Source of the DNA: Emiliania huxleyi CCMP1516
Lineage: Eukaryota > Haptophyta > Isochrysidales > Noelaerhabdaceae
DNA length: 64,000 bases
Assembly: GCF_000372725.1 (NCBI RefSeq)
Contig: NW_005198965.1
Coordinates: 388,993 to 452,992, forward strand
Direction: 5' to 3'
Position numbers and translations under genes: made by a program. A model generated the notes under the pieces. The model made no database searches, was not told the origin of the DNA, and saw only the letters and a list, made by a program, of their open reading frames with translations. Of the stretch, positions 18,393 through 29,703 are shown piece by piece. Every line of letters begins with the position of its first letter. Positions within the stretch are counted from its first letter, which is position 1.

Positions 18393-20127
18393 CGCTTCCC
18401 GGAAGTTGGCTCCTCCCACCGTCAGGATGAAGTCGCCCGGCAAGAGGCCCGCTTGCCACGCGCGGCTGTTGGGCGCAACGAACGTCACCAGCCCGCCCGC
18501 GTGGCTGAAGTCCTCGGTGAGGCCCGCGGGGTTGTACTCGAAGTGAAGCACGAAGCCGCCCGAGGCTGCTGCCGCCATTGCCTCCCATAGCTCAGGCTCC
18601 GTCCCTATGTTCGGCCGTTGCCGGCTGAGCCAGGGCCCCGCCCAGTCCCCGACGTAGTCGACCACCGCCGGCGGCAGCATCGTGCCGCCCGCGACGTGGG
18701 CGATGGCTAGTGCCCGCCGCGTGCCGATCGTCTGGGGAGTTGGCAGACGGTTGGTCACCTTGAGCACGATCGTGGGCGCGGCTCCTCCGTCTCCGGGGAG
18801 CCGGATGACTTGCTTCTCTCCTCGGTCGACTGTGGGCGGCTGAATTAGCTCCCGCTCGAGGCACGTGATGGCGCCGCGGACCTGCAGCGCGGGGCCGTCG
18901 TTCATCGAGCAGACCGTGAAGCCGGGTTGCTCCTGGTCGATGATTAGCAGCGGGCCCGACATGCGCCGCGGTAGGTTCACGCTGATGAGCTTCGTCTCGC
19001 CCGGCCCCAGGATGACCTCACAACTCGCGCACAACGCGAATACGCCGAACCGCCTCGCGTTGGCCCGTTGCGCCACGCGCTCCATGATCTCCGCGCGGAT
19101 GGCGCCACGGAGCCGCATCAGGGGGGCGAGGGCGCGTTCGCTCCCGCAGAGGTCCTCCTCATATTTCGGGATCGGCTCGGTGAGGTCGAGGCCGGCGCAG
19201 AACTCGTACCAGACGAGCATCAGGGCGAGGTGCTCGCCGTACTCCGGCCTGCGCACCCTCCCGCGCGTCGTGGTACCGCTGCCTGTCGTGGCCTCGTGGC
19301 TCGTGGCGGTGATCGGGACCCACGCCGAGGGCCTCCTTGGCACCGAGTGCCACGTGCATGCCCACAGGAGCGTGCGCTCCTGCAGTGCGGGTTCCGGCTT
19401 GGCCCGCGACGCTCGCGTTGTCGTCACGATCCGGTGCCTCGGGGGCCCGTGCCCTCAGCGGGTCGTCCGACCCCATGGTTGTATGGTTTGCCTCGGCGTC
19501 TCCCGCCGGTGCGTTCTCTGGGGCTCCCCGCGAAGGGGGGCCTACGGCCGCCCTCGCAGCCCATGCCCACGAGCCAAACCCGTGGTCGGTCTCGAAGTGT
19601 AACCCCCAGGGGTCCGCCTCGTCGAGTCCGCCCGAGCCGTCGGGCCGGTGGGACGCAAGGTTCGCCTCGACGTTTCCCGTCGACGCGCACCTCAGGGCTC
19701 CCGTCGATCGGAAACCCACGGTCGATGCCGCAGCCCATGCCGCTACATCTGACGCTTGGAGTTGACTATGCCCGTGCGTCCCCCGGGGGTGCGGCTCGAG
19801 CCAGTCCGGGTCGTCGGACCCGGAGATTGTGTCGCTGATCACACCGTCCTCCGATGGCGGTGCGCTTCTCCAGGACTCCTCTCGCAAGGGGCCAACAGGA
19901 GGAGGCGCGTCCACTGGAAGGGACGCTGCTCTCTCCACTGGAGGGTAGGTTTCCACCCGCGGGCTCGCTCCGTGCGAACTCGCTGTAGGGGTAGTTTCAT
20001 TCATAGCTATGGACCCGCGCGCGCCGCGCAGGCCGATTGCGGGGCTCTCCCACAACCACGCTGACCAGATCCCCGGACCAGCGACAGAGGCGAAACGACA
20101 CTCGGCCCGCCGACACAATTCGACCAC
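18393..20127 (-). CDS. Degenerate polyprotein-like region with PDZ-like end; possibly Ty3-like retroelement remnant
   Basis: Two adjacent minus-strand frames. The upstream part (about 20010-19330, from MNETTPTASSHGASP) is Ser/Pro/Asp-rich without recognised domains. The downstream part (about 19400-18400) has a segment around VILGPGETKLISVNLP, GPLLIIDQEQPG, and IVLKVTNRLPTPQTIGTRRA. It resembles the linker between protease and reverse transcriptase in Ty3-type elements, though it could be a host beta-rich domain. It ends with a PDZ-like fold: LVTFVAPNSRAWQAGLLPGD and FILTVGGANF. The whole does not read as one intact gene and looks broken. No reverse transcriptase or LTRs were seen. Repeat R2 abuts the downstream end. 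The host-gene alternative remains open. Confidence 0.3.
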
Positions 20128-20465
20128 TGGACACTATAACTAAATGCGGCGCAAGCCAATCTCAAGTTCCCTTCTCAATTCTTCGCGGGTTTTGGTGCAG
20201 TCACCTTCCCCCGCGACAAGAAAGCAAACAGACAACCCAAGGGAGGGATGGGACAACCCATGGGAAAAAAGAAAGAAAGAAAGAAAACAGACACGCCAAA
20301 CGAGGGATGGGACGAGGACATGGGAGGGATGGGTGGCACATCCGCGTTTTTCTTGTGTCAGCCTCTTTAAATCGCTCTTCGGGCTCGCTCCTTCGCTCCT
20401 TCGCTCCTCGCTGCGCCCTCTCGCTGCGCTCGGCTCTCGCTCTCGCTCGCTCGCTCTCTGGCACA
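20128..20465 (+). repeat. Topoisomerase II leader region with R2-related AAAG/GGGATGGGA repeats
   Basis: 20215-20320 carries two rounds of AAAGAAAG, ACAGACAACCC and AAGGGAGGGATGGGA, related to repeat R2. 20385-20460 is a CTCGCTC-type pyrimidine-rich tract directly before the start codon at 20466, probably the 5' UTR. Confidence 0.5.
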
Positions 20466-23400
20466 ATGCCTCTCGCTCAGGTAAAGCCCGCCGCCGCGCA
20501 GCGCGGCACGGTGGAGCAGACGTACCAGAAGCTGACGCAGCGCGAGCACATCCTGCAGCGCCCTGACACCTACGTCGGCTCGGTCGAGGCCGTCACCCAG
20601 GATGGGTGGGTCTTCGACGCCGCCGCCGGCCGGATGGCGCAGCGCAAGCTGACGTACGTGCCCGGCCTGTACAAGATCTTCGACGAGATCCTTGTCAACG
20701 CGGCGGACAACAAGCAGCGCGACACGTCCATGTCCGAGATCCGCGTCGAGATCGACGCCGCCGCCGGCCGCATCTCCGTGCAGAACAACGGCAAGGGCGT
20801 CCCGGTTGTCATGCACCAGGAGCACGGCATCTACGTGCCGGAGCTCATCTTCGGGCACCTGCTCACCTCGTCCAACTACAACGACAACCAGAAGAAGGTG
20901 ACCGGCGGCCGCAACGGCTACGGCGCCAAGCTCGCCAACATCTTCTCCTCGGAGTTTGTCGTCGAGACCTCCGACTCGGCCGAGGCTCGCGCCGCCTCAA
21001 TGCCCGCCGCGCGTGGCCGCCCCGCCGCGCCACGACGCCCGTGCGACGAACCACCGCGCCTGCCACCCACGCGCGTGGCGCCGCGCTCGCAGCCCGGCCC
21101 CGCACTCTGTCCGCCGACTGCCCTCGCTGAGGCCGGCGCGCGGCCCCACAGGGCAAGCGCTTCAAGATGAAGTGGAGCGACAACATGACGGCGCAGTCCA
21201 AGCCGGAGATCAAGGCGGCGGCCAAGGAGGACTTCACCAAGATCAGCTGGGTCCCCGACCTCGCCAAGTTTGGCATGTCCGCCATGGACGAGGACATCGT
21301 CGCTCTGATGGAGCGGTGCGCCGCCGCGCTACCCGCCTGCCGCCCACCTGCCGCCCCCGCCCGCCGACCGGCAGCCAGCCCACACCTCTCCTTGCGGCGC
21401 CCGTCCCCGCCGCGGCGGACCGCGGCCGCTCGCAATCGCCGTCGCCCCCGCCGGCCGACCGCGCCGCGCCTGCCCTTGCCCCTTTTCGCGTGAGCAGGCG
21501 CGCGTACGACATGGCGGGCTGCACGCACTCGTCGGTCAAGGTGTACCTGAACGGGAAGAAGCTGCCGGTGGCGGACTTCAAGTCGTACGTCGACCTCTTC
21601 CTCGGGCCCAAGCAGGCGGCGGACGCCGTGCCGCGCGTCTTCGAGAAGGTTGGCGACCGGTGGGAGGTTGCGGTGGCCGCATCCGAGGATGGGTTTGCGC
21701 AGGTCTCCTTTGTCAACTCGATCGCCACGAGCAAGGGAGGGACGCACGTCAACCACGTGGCGGACCAGGTGGTGGACCGCGTCCTCGAGCACCTCAAGAA
21801 GAAGCACAAGGGGCTCGAGAAGGCGCCGAACCTCCCCCTCCGGACCACCGACTCTTCCGCAGCCACTGACCCCGCCGCGGCACCGACCCCGGCCCCTGTG
21901 CGGCCCCTACTGCCGGCAGGTGCTCAAGCCGAACCACGTCAAGGGGCACCTTCGCGTCTTCATCAACTGCCTCATCGAGAACCCCGCCTTCGACTCGCAG
22001 ACCAAGGAGAACATGACGCTGAAGCAGTCCGCCTTCGGCTCAAAGTGCCACTCACCGCCGCCGCCCCTCACCCCGCTTCACCGCCGCCACTCACCGTCGG
22101 CCACCCCTCGCCGCTACCGCCGCTCCTGACCGCCGCCTCTCGCGCCCCTCACCTCGCAACCACTCTCTGTCGCCGCCGCCCCCCTATCCGCCGCGGCCAT
22201 TGCCGACCCGGCGCGCATCCCGGCAGGTGCCAGCCGTCGGACAAGTTCTTCAAGGACGCGCTCAACTGCGGCGTCCTCGAGTCGATCCTCTCCTTCGCGC
22301 AGTCGAAGCAGTCCAAGGACCTCAAGAAGACGGACGGCACCAAGAAGTCGCGCCTGACGGGCATCCCAAAGCTCGACGACGCCAACGAGGCGGGCGGCCG
22401 CAACGGCTCGAAGTGCGCGGACCACTCCCCTCTGCCGGCCGAGAGAGTTGGAGGCCTCGACCCCTGAGCCTCTCCCTCGACTCTCCCCGCCGCTGCGGAA
22501 ACAGGTGCACGCTCATCATCACCGAGGGTGACTCGGCCAAGGCGCTCGCCGTCGCGGGCCTGTCGATTGTCGGGCGCGCGACCGCCTGCAAGGGGTGCGC
22601 CCGACACCCGCACACCGGCTGCCGGACGGTGGATAGGCGCGACCACTACGGCGTCTTCCCGCTCCGCGGCAAGCTGCTCAACGTGCGCGACGCGGCGCAC
22701 TCGACCATCATGGTGAGCGGGGAGGCTCCGGGCGGCGCCGGAGGCGGGGGGGCGCAGTGTCCGTGACGCGCCCGCATCGCCACCGTAGGCCAACAAGGAG
22801 ATCTCTGAGCTCAAGCAGATCCTCGGCCTGCAGCAGGGCAAGAGCTACGACGACGAGGCGTCGCTCAAGTCGCTGCGCTACGGCGAGCGGCGGGGCGGCG
22901 ACTTGGCCGCCCCTCACCCGTTTCGCGCACCCCTCACCCCGTGCCCGCCGTGCGCAGGCAAGCTGATGATCATGACGGACCAGGACCACGACGGCTCGCA
23001 CATCAAGGGCCTCGTGATCAACTTCCTGCACTGCTACTGGCCCGCGCTGCTGCAGAAGCGCGCAGCCCCCGCGCGCGTCGCTGCTCGGCGCCCCACCCCC
23101 GCCCCTGAGCCTCGCTGTGGCACGGGCGTAGGCACGACTTTCTGCGCGAGTTCGTGACGCCCATCGTCAAGGCGTCCAAGGGCCGGCAGGCGATCGCCTT
23201 CTTCACGCTCAAGGAGTACGAGAACTGGCGCGAGGAGCAGGGCGCCGCCGCGAGCGGCTGGCAGATCAAGTACTACAAGGGGCTCGGCACCTCCTCTGCG
23301 GCGGAGGCCAAGGCGTATTTCTCCGACCTCGACCTGCACGAGCTCTCCTTCAAGTGGACGGGCGACGCCGACCGTGAGGGCATCGTGCGCGCATTCTCAA

Positions 23401-26400
23401 AGTCGATGGCCGACGCGCGCAAGGAGTGGCTCCGCGGGTGCGAGACATCGCACCGCCGTGCGACGACCTCGCACCGCCGCCCCCGCCCCACAGCTCCGGA
23501 TCTGGCGCGCCGACCGACCGAGCCCCCACCCCCAAGGTACGATGCGGACGCGTATGTCGACCACTCCCAGTCGCACCTCACGTACCACGACTTTGTCGAC
23601 CGCGAGCTCATCCACTTCTCGAACGCGGACAACATGCGCTCCATCCCGTCCTTCGTCGACGGCCTCAAGCCCGGCCAGCGCAAGATCCTTTTCGCCTGCT
23701 TCCGCCGCGGCAAGTCGATGCTCAAGCAGGCGGCCGGACGGATTCCCTCACCGCCGGGACACACGCGCCTCCCCACACGCGCTGACTCCTCCTCCCCTCC
23801 CCCCGCCCCCGCGCCCGCAGGAGGTCAAGGTGGCGCAGCTCGCCGGCTACGTCGCCGAGCACTCGGCGCGCCCGAGCACGCGCCGAGACCCGCCTCTCTC
23901 TCTCCCCTCCTCACGCCCGGCCGGCGCCGCTCCCCGCAGGCCTACCACCACGGCGAGGCCTCTCTCGGTGGCACCATCGTCGGCATGGCGCAGACCTTCG
24001 TCGGCTCGAACAACATTGCGCTGCTGCACGGCGCGGGCCAGTTTGGCACGCGGCTCATGGGCGGCAAGGACGCCGCCTCGCCCCGTTACATCTTTTGCAA
24101 GCTGCCGCAGCTGACGCGCCTCATCTTCCACCCGCACGACGACGCCCTCCTCGAGTACCTCGAGGTGCAGCCGCTCCCGCCATCCTCGCCCCCTCGCCCT
24201 CTCCCCTTCTCCCAAGCCCCTGACCCCGCCTATCCCCTTCTCCCACGCTCCCCCTGGCCCCGCCTCCCCGCCAGCCAGCCGCTGCCCCTGCCAGCCACCC
24301 TGCCAGCCGCCTGACCAGCTCGCCGCCGCCGCCCTGACCGCCCTCCGCCGTCGCCGCCAGGACGACGGCCAGCGCATCGAGCCGCGCTACTACATGCCGA
24401 TCCTCCCCATGGTGCTCGTCAACGGCGCGGACGGCATCGGCACCGGATGGTCGTCCTCGGTGCCGAACTTCAACCCGCGCGACATCGTCGCCAACCTCCG
24501 CCGGCTGATGGCTGGCGAGGAGCCCGAGCCGATGACGCCGTGGTACCGTGGCTTTGCCGGCACCGTCACGCCGGCGGACCAGAAGGGCTCGTACTCGACG
24601 TACGGCTCCATCGCAAAGGCGGGACGAGCACAGCCTCCGCGCGATTGAGCGCCGCCCGCCCACTCACGGATCGGCGCACCGGTCCGTAGGCGGACGAGCG
24701 CACGCTCCGCATCTCGGAGCTGCCGGTGCGCAAGTGGACGCAGGACTACAAGGAGACGGTCCTCGAGCCGATGATGAGCGACCGCGCCGACGGTGCCGCC
24801 AAGTCGGCCGAGCTCGCGGGCGCCCTCGCCGAGCTGCGCGAGAACCACACCGACACGACCGTCTCCTTCACGCTCAAGTTCGCCTCCGACGCGGCGGCGG
24901 CGGCGGCGAACAAGGTCGGGCTGCACAAGGCGCTCAAGCTGTCGTCGTCCATCTCGACGTCCAACATGACGCTCTTCGACGCGCAGGGGCGCATCCAGAA
25001 GTACGAGGCGGTCGAGGCGGTGCTGCGCGACTTTTACGCGCTGCGCCTCTCGTTTTACGAGAAGCGGAAGCTGCATTTGCAGGACAAGCTGACGGGCGAG
25101 TGGTCCAAGCTCGACAACCGGATGCGTTTCGTGCTCGCCGTCATCTCGGGCGAGCTCAAGATCGCCAACCGCAAGAAGGCGGACCTCGTCGCCGAGCTCG
25201 CGCAGAAGGGGTATGCGCCCTTCGAGCCGGCGCCAAAGCGCGCGGCCGCCGGCGACGACGGCGAGGAGGAGGCGGCGGGCGAGGCGGAAGGCGGCGCGTC
25301 GGCGTCGGCGCGCGGGTACGACTACCTGCTCTCGATGCCGCTGTGGAGCCTCACGCGCGAGCGCGTCGAGCAGCTGCGCGGCGAGTGCACGGCCAAGGAG
25401 GCGGAGCTGCAGACGCTGCTCGCCACCTCGCCGCGCCAGCTGTGGGCGGCCGACCTCGACGCCTTCGAGGCGGGGCTCGCGGAGTGGGAGGCGGCGCTCG
25501 AGGCGCCCGCCGAGGGTGCGGCCGCCAAGGCGCGCAAGGGCGGCGCTAAGGGCGGCCGCAAGAAGAAGGCGTACGATTCGGACGTCGAGATGGAGTCGGA
25601 CTCGGACTACGAGGACAAGCCAAAGAAGAAGAAGGCGCCGCCCAAGCGCAAGGCGCCCGCGGCGGCGGCGGCGCCCGAGCCCGTCTTCTCCGAGGAGGTC
25701 GCACCGCCGGCCGCGCCGCTCGTGCAGAAGGAGCGCAAGGTCGCCAAGCCCAAGGGCGCGCCGAAGGCGGCGCCGTCGGCCGCCGCGGACGCGCCGCCCG
25801 TCGAGGAGAAGGAGGAGGAGCCGCTCTCTCTGATGGAGCGGCTGGCGCGCAAGGCGGCGGCGGCGTCGCACGGCACGAACTGGTCCGCAATGATCGAGGA
25901 CGCGCAGCCCGACAAGCCGGCGCGCAAGCTGGGCGCGGCCAAGCCCGCCGCCTCCAAGCCGGCGGCGGCCAAGCGGCCCGCAAAGAAGGCTGCCGCCGTC
26001 GCCGACAGCGACGAGGAGTCCGAGTTTGACGGCTCCGACGCGAGCGACGCGGGCCCGGCGGCGCCGGCGGCACCCCGCGCCGCGCCGCGCCGGGCGGCCG
26101 CCGCCGCCGCGAAGAAGTACGCGGCGCCGTCGGACGATGACTCGGACGGCAGCGAGGACGCCTCGGAGAACGAGTCGGAGCCGTCCGCCTCGCCGCTGCC
26201 CAAGCCAAAGGCGAAGCGGCCGTGCAAGAAGCCGTCGCCGCTGAGCAAGGCGGCGCCGAGCAAAGCGGCGGCGCCGCCGCGCGACGTGCTCGACCTCGAC
26301 GCCTCCGACGAGAGCGACGCGGAGCCGGTCGCGGCCAAGAAGGCGCCGCCCAAGAAGGCGCCGGCCAAGGCGGCGGCGCCCAAGGCGGCGGCGCCCAAGG

Positions 26401-26618
26401 CGGCGGCGCCCAAGGCGGCCAAGAAGCCCGCCAAGAAGAAGGCGGCCGACTCGGACGACGACGACTACGCCGCGTCCGACGACGGCGCGCCGTCCAAGCC
26501 CGCGCCCGCCCGCGGCGGCGCCCCCCGCCGCGCGGCCGCCGCGGCCGCGGTCAAGAAGTCGATCTACGCGGACGACTCGGACGAGGAGTCCGGCTCGGAG
26601 TCTGACTTCATGGACTGA
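20466..26618 (+). CDS. TOP2: DNA topoisomerase II
   Basis: About 15 exons encode roughly 1,500 residues, the usual eukaryotic length. Type IIA topoisomerases pass one duplex through a transient break in another using ATP. The GHKL ATPase starts at the N-terminus (ILQRPDTYVGSVE, EILVNAADNKQR, GRNGYGAKLANIFS). The transducer follows (VALMERRAYDMAG after splicing). The TOPRIM domain has IITEGDSAKALA and IMTDQDHDGSHIKG. The winged-helix has ASPRYIF with the active-site Tyr. The C-gate region spans about 24700-25550. The C-terminal tail is long, acidic and Lys/Ala/Pro-rich (repeated KAAAPKAAAPK). Checked junctions: 20984/21152, 21315/21498, 21822/21920, 22044/22227, 22412/22505, 22573/22637. Donors are mixed: GCTCGC, GTGCGC, GCGCCG, GTGCCA, GTGCGC, GCGCGC. 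Several introns carry ORF-disrupting stops, so splicing is required. Confidence 0.95.
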
Positions 26619-27100
26619 GCCGGCGGCGGCGGCGGCGCGCACGGCACCAACGGCTCTGCTCTGGCGCGTTGGACGCGCGAGGCGAGCCGGAGCGCCTCGC
26701 TTCGCCGATTTGTTGTGGGCTGCGGCCCTCGCAGGGCTGAGCACACGCGGCACTGCACACGGGCGAGACAATCATGCATGCTGATCTTCTGGGATTGTGT
26801 ACGGTGCTGTGGCGGTCGACGGTGCGCTCACACACTGAACCGGACCGCGTTGTTGTGGATATAGCTGTGGATATAGCGCGCTCGCGATCTCTTTGTTTTT
26901 CAGTGCACATGTATGCAGCTCTTTTTCTTTTGTGTCTCCGAGGGTTAGTCTGCGCTTTGGGTTTCCCCTAGCGGCGGAGCGCCCCCTCTACCGTCGTGTG
27001 AGTGCACACACACACACACACACACTCCCGCCGTGTTTTTCTCCACTTCCGGAAGGCGAAGGGTCGAGGCACTCATATGCGGGTCATCTTCAAACACCCC
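26619..27100. other. 3' flank of TOP2, no gene seen
   Basis: Contains a duplicated phrase TGTGGATATAGC (26850-26880) and a short (CA)n at 27006-27025. No coding motif. Confidence 0.4.
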
Positions 27101-28100
27101 CCCCGGCTCGTTGTGCGAGTATATGGGACACGATGTCTCAAATATGAGGGGTTTTGACTCCTACCGGCTCCTGACGCTATCCCTGGCAGCTCTAATGACC
27201 AGGATCAGTAGTGCTATGATAGAGGCTGCCCATACTAGCGCAGGAGCTGCCACACTCGCCCGGACCGTCCCCCTCTGGGGCCGGTTCCGCAGCCCGCGAG
27301 AGCCGACAGCGGGGCCGTGCCGCGGGTGCCTACTGCCGAGTGCCACAAACACTGCGCCGTCCCGCCACCACCTACAGGCTGTCTTGTGTGATGGTTGGGA
27401 TGTCCAAACGCCACCATCTTGGCTCTTGCGACCTCAAACCCGCGAGCTGTATGGGTGGTCCTGACGGCGACAGACGCCCGAGGACCACGGTGAAGCTGAG
27501 CCGGAACGCGTCGACAAGTCTCGTCTGAGCCCGTGGCGGTCGCCGGCTGAGTCGCCGTGCACGGCCCGGTACCTCAGGCGTCACCTCCGCAGCCTCAGGT
27601 CTCAAACTCCACCACCTCCGCCAGGACGCCGTCGGTGGCACGCTCGGCGGCGAGTTTGTGGCAGCTCCACAGCAAGCGCGGCGTCGAGCCTAATCGGTCT
27701 GGTCGGTCGGCCGCACTCACCGGGTGCCAGGGAGTGCGGCCGACACTCGAGCGGTGCTTCCTGGCAGCGCGCGCCAGCTGTGGGGCTGCCACAAACTCGA
27801 GACACGCTTTTTTGGGACATTTTCGACGCTTTTGTCCCATATACTCGCAAAACATGCCCCCCCTCGCACCTAGCCGCCCCCATTCTCGCAAGACGTGTGA
27901 GCATGAGGGGGGTGGTGGTACCCCCCTACAGGTGCCCCTGGCCAGGCCTCTGACCGAGAGGGGGGTACACCTCGCGGGAGCCAAGACTGCTCGACCGACA
28001 GGGGGGTGCCTGCCCAAGACCCAGGTAAAACCCGGTATACCCGAGAAAGTCCAGGTATACCCGAAAAATACCTGGACGCGCGTCCACATGCCGCAGCACG
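27101..28100. other. Gene-poor stretch with diffuse inverted repeats
   Basis: TGCGAGTATATGGGAC (about 27112) and its reverse complement (about 27843) face each other 730 bases apart. GAGCTGCCACACTCGCC (about 27244) is roughly mirrored by GGCGAGTTTGTGGCAGCTC (about 27650). This could be a decayed foldback or MITE-like element. 27905-28080 is rich in GAGGGGGGTACCC-type words and CCAGGTATACCCG repeats. No gene is supported. Confidence 0.4.
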
Positions 28101-28568
28101 CCCTACTCCCAGGGCCCCTGTGCCAACTGCGGCGCGCACCGCCTGCTCAAGTACGCGCACCGCACCATGTGTGCTCGCTACAAGTGCCAAAACGCAAAAG
28201 GCAGCATCGGCGCCAGGCACGGCTTGCAGGCGGCGGTGCGGACGACGCGGTCGTGCCACATTCTGCTACAAGATCGAGGCGGTGCTCGGCATGCGCTTGT
28301 GCGACCCCGATCAACTGATCGGAAAGAAGCGGCGCAACAAGCTGACTGCTGCCGACACACTATTTGCTACCTCACGCGATGTGAGTTTGGAGAGGATGAA
28401 CACGACTCGGGTTTCACCGACACACGCTGGGTGGCTGGAGCTCGAAGAGCTGTACGAGAACTGCGGAAGTCAAGACTGAACAGCGCTCTCAAGAAGCACC
28501 GGAAGACAGAGCATGAGGCTGCGGATAAAGCAATCGTTGAGTTAGAGGAGGGAGATGACGAGGCGTAG
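28101..28568 (+). CDS. Possible gene fragment with CxxC...CxxxxC zinc-like motif
   Basis: One frame reads GPCANCGAHRLLKYAHRTMC then ARYKC, a plausible zinc-binding cluster. An overlapping frame further on reads CYKIEAVLGMRLCDPDQL and WLELEELYENC. Another ends in a charged helix (LNSALKKHRKTEHEAADK). These may be exons of one gene joined by short introns or remnants of a mobile element. I could not find splice sites that join them convincingly, and no family is recognised. Confidence 0.25.
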   Translation, partial: PYSQGPCANCGAHRLLKYAHRTMCARYKCQNAKGSIGARHGLQAAVRTTRSCHILLQDRGGARHALVRPRSTDRKEAAQQADCCRHTICYLTRCEFGEDEHDSGFTDTRWVAGARRAVRELRKSRLNSALKKHRKTEHEAADKAIVELEEGDDEA

Positions 28569-28840
28569 TTGGAATAGCAGCGAGCGAGTTGGGAATGTAG
28601 CACTCCGGAACGGACGAACGTTTGAGTGGTGGTAGGAAACACGTAGTGTCCGTGTGTGTATGAACAATGAGTATGAACATGCAAAGTACTCTATCACGTA
28701 TCGTTGTCTCTCACTCACGTGTGACACACTGCGAGCCGTCCTAGCTACGCAAAAAACAGCACCCACACCAGCGTGTGGTTACTTCGGCTCCGCCTCCCAT
28801 GGGCGTGGCAGCGCCTCACAGCCGTCAGTGCCCTCGCCCA

Positions 28841-29330
28841 CACCAGCGTGCCTCTCTAGTCCCGCCTGCCACCCAGATACCGAGAGCTGGGCGCACTCTT
28901 CGACTTGGGCTATTATCTGCCCTCGGGAGGGCGGCGGCGGCGGAGTAGGGGCGGCGGCGAGCTCCCGGTTGCAAATACTCGCCTGACGGTCCAAGATGGC
29001 GCGGCTCTCGCCCCCAACCGTGCACCAGCGTGCCTCTCTAGTCACGCCTGCCCACCCAGATACCGAGAGCTGGGCGCACTCTTCGACTTGGGCTATTATC
29101 TGCCCTCGGGAGGGCGGCGGCGGCGGAGTAGGGGCGGCGGCGAGCTCCCGGTTGCAAATACTCGCCTGACGGTCCAAGATGGCGCGGCTCTCGCCCCCAA
29201 CCGTGCACCAGCGTGCCTCTCTAGTCCCGCCTGCCCACCCAGATACCGAGAGCTGGGCGCACTCTTCGACTTGGGCTATTATCTGCCACCGGGAGCAGGG
29301 CGGCCGCGGCGGTGGCAAAGGCGACAAGTC
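28841..29330. repeat. 183-bp tandem repeat, about 2.7 copies
   Basis: Units start with CACCAGCGTGCCTCTCTAGT at 28841, 29022 and 29206. They contain GATACCGAGAGCTGGGCGC, ATTATCTGCCCTCGGGAGG and GGCGGCGGCGGAGTAGG. The second and first units are nearly identical; the third diverges after ATTATCTGCC. The open frames crossing it are repeat by-products. Confidence 0.85.
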
Positions 29331-29703
29331 TTCAAGCACTAGGGCCGACGACCGATATTTTGCTTGCAAAAACGCAAAATTTTCTTCGCGGGGCTCCGCC
29401 CCGCACCCCGCCGGGGCTCCGCCCCGGACCCTAGCTGACCGAGGGGGCGGGACCGAGGGGGGGGTAAGCTACCCGGAGGGGGGGTCAGCTGCCGCTGGCT
29501 CGGGAACGCTGAGCGACAGGGGGGTGTAGGTACCCCCCCCCACCTCCACCTGGTCAGACCGTCGACCTAGAGGGGGGTCCCCAGGTGCGTGGGGGGGGGT
29601 GCTTGAAGATGACGCGCATATCACCGAAGCGGCTGCTCGAGTTGGTGAGGGTCTTGATTTCCGCGAAGGGTCGAGCCGCCAGCCACTACTACGTTTGGTG
29701 CCG
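29331..29703. other. G/C-rich repeat-bearing spacer
   Basis: Contains GGGGCTCCGCCCCG twice in tandem (29390-29432) and several AGGGGGGGT/ACCCCCCC words resembling those at 27900-28010. Leader of the gene at 29704. Confidence 0.4.

Noticed and set aside
24390-26771. 793-residue minus-strand open frame opposite TOP2
   Set aside because: Shadow of the GC-rich TOP2 exons; Arg/Leu/Gly-rich, no domain, while the plus strand is clearly homologous to topoisomerase II.
27101-27865. Intact transposon between inverted words TGCGAGTATATGGGAC
   Set aside because: Only a 16-base core matches well; ends and target duplication are not definable, so it is noted as diffuse repeats only.
28779-29369. Repetitive QIIAQVEECAQLSVSGW frame
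   Set aside because: Caused by the 183-bp tandem repeat; no evidence of translation.
29390-29432. GGGGCTCCGCCCCG words as evidence of an integrated giant virus
   Set aside because: Such words are common in GC-rich genomes, and no viral gene was recognised nearby.
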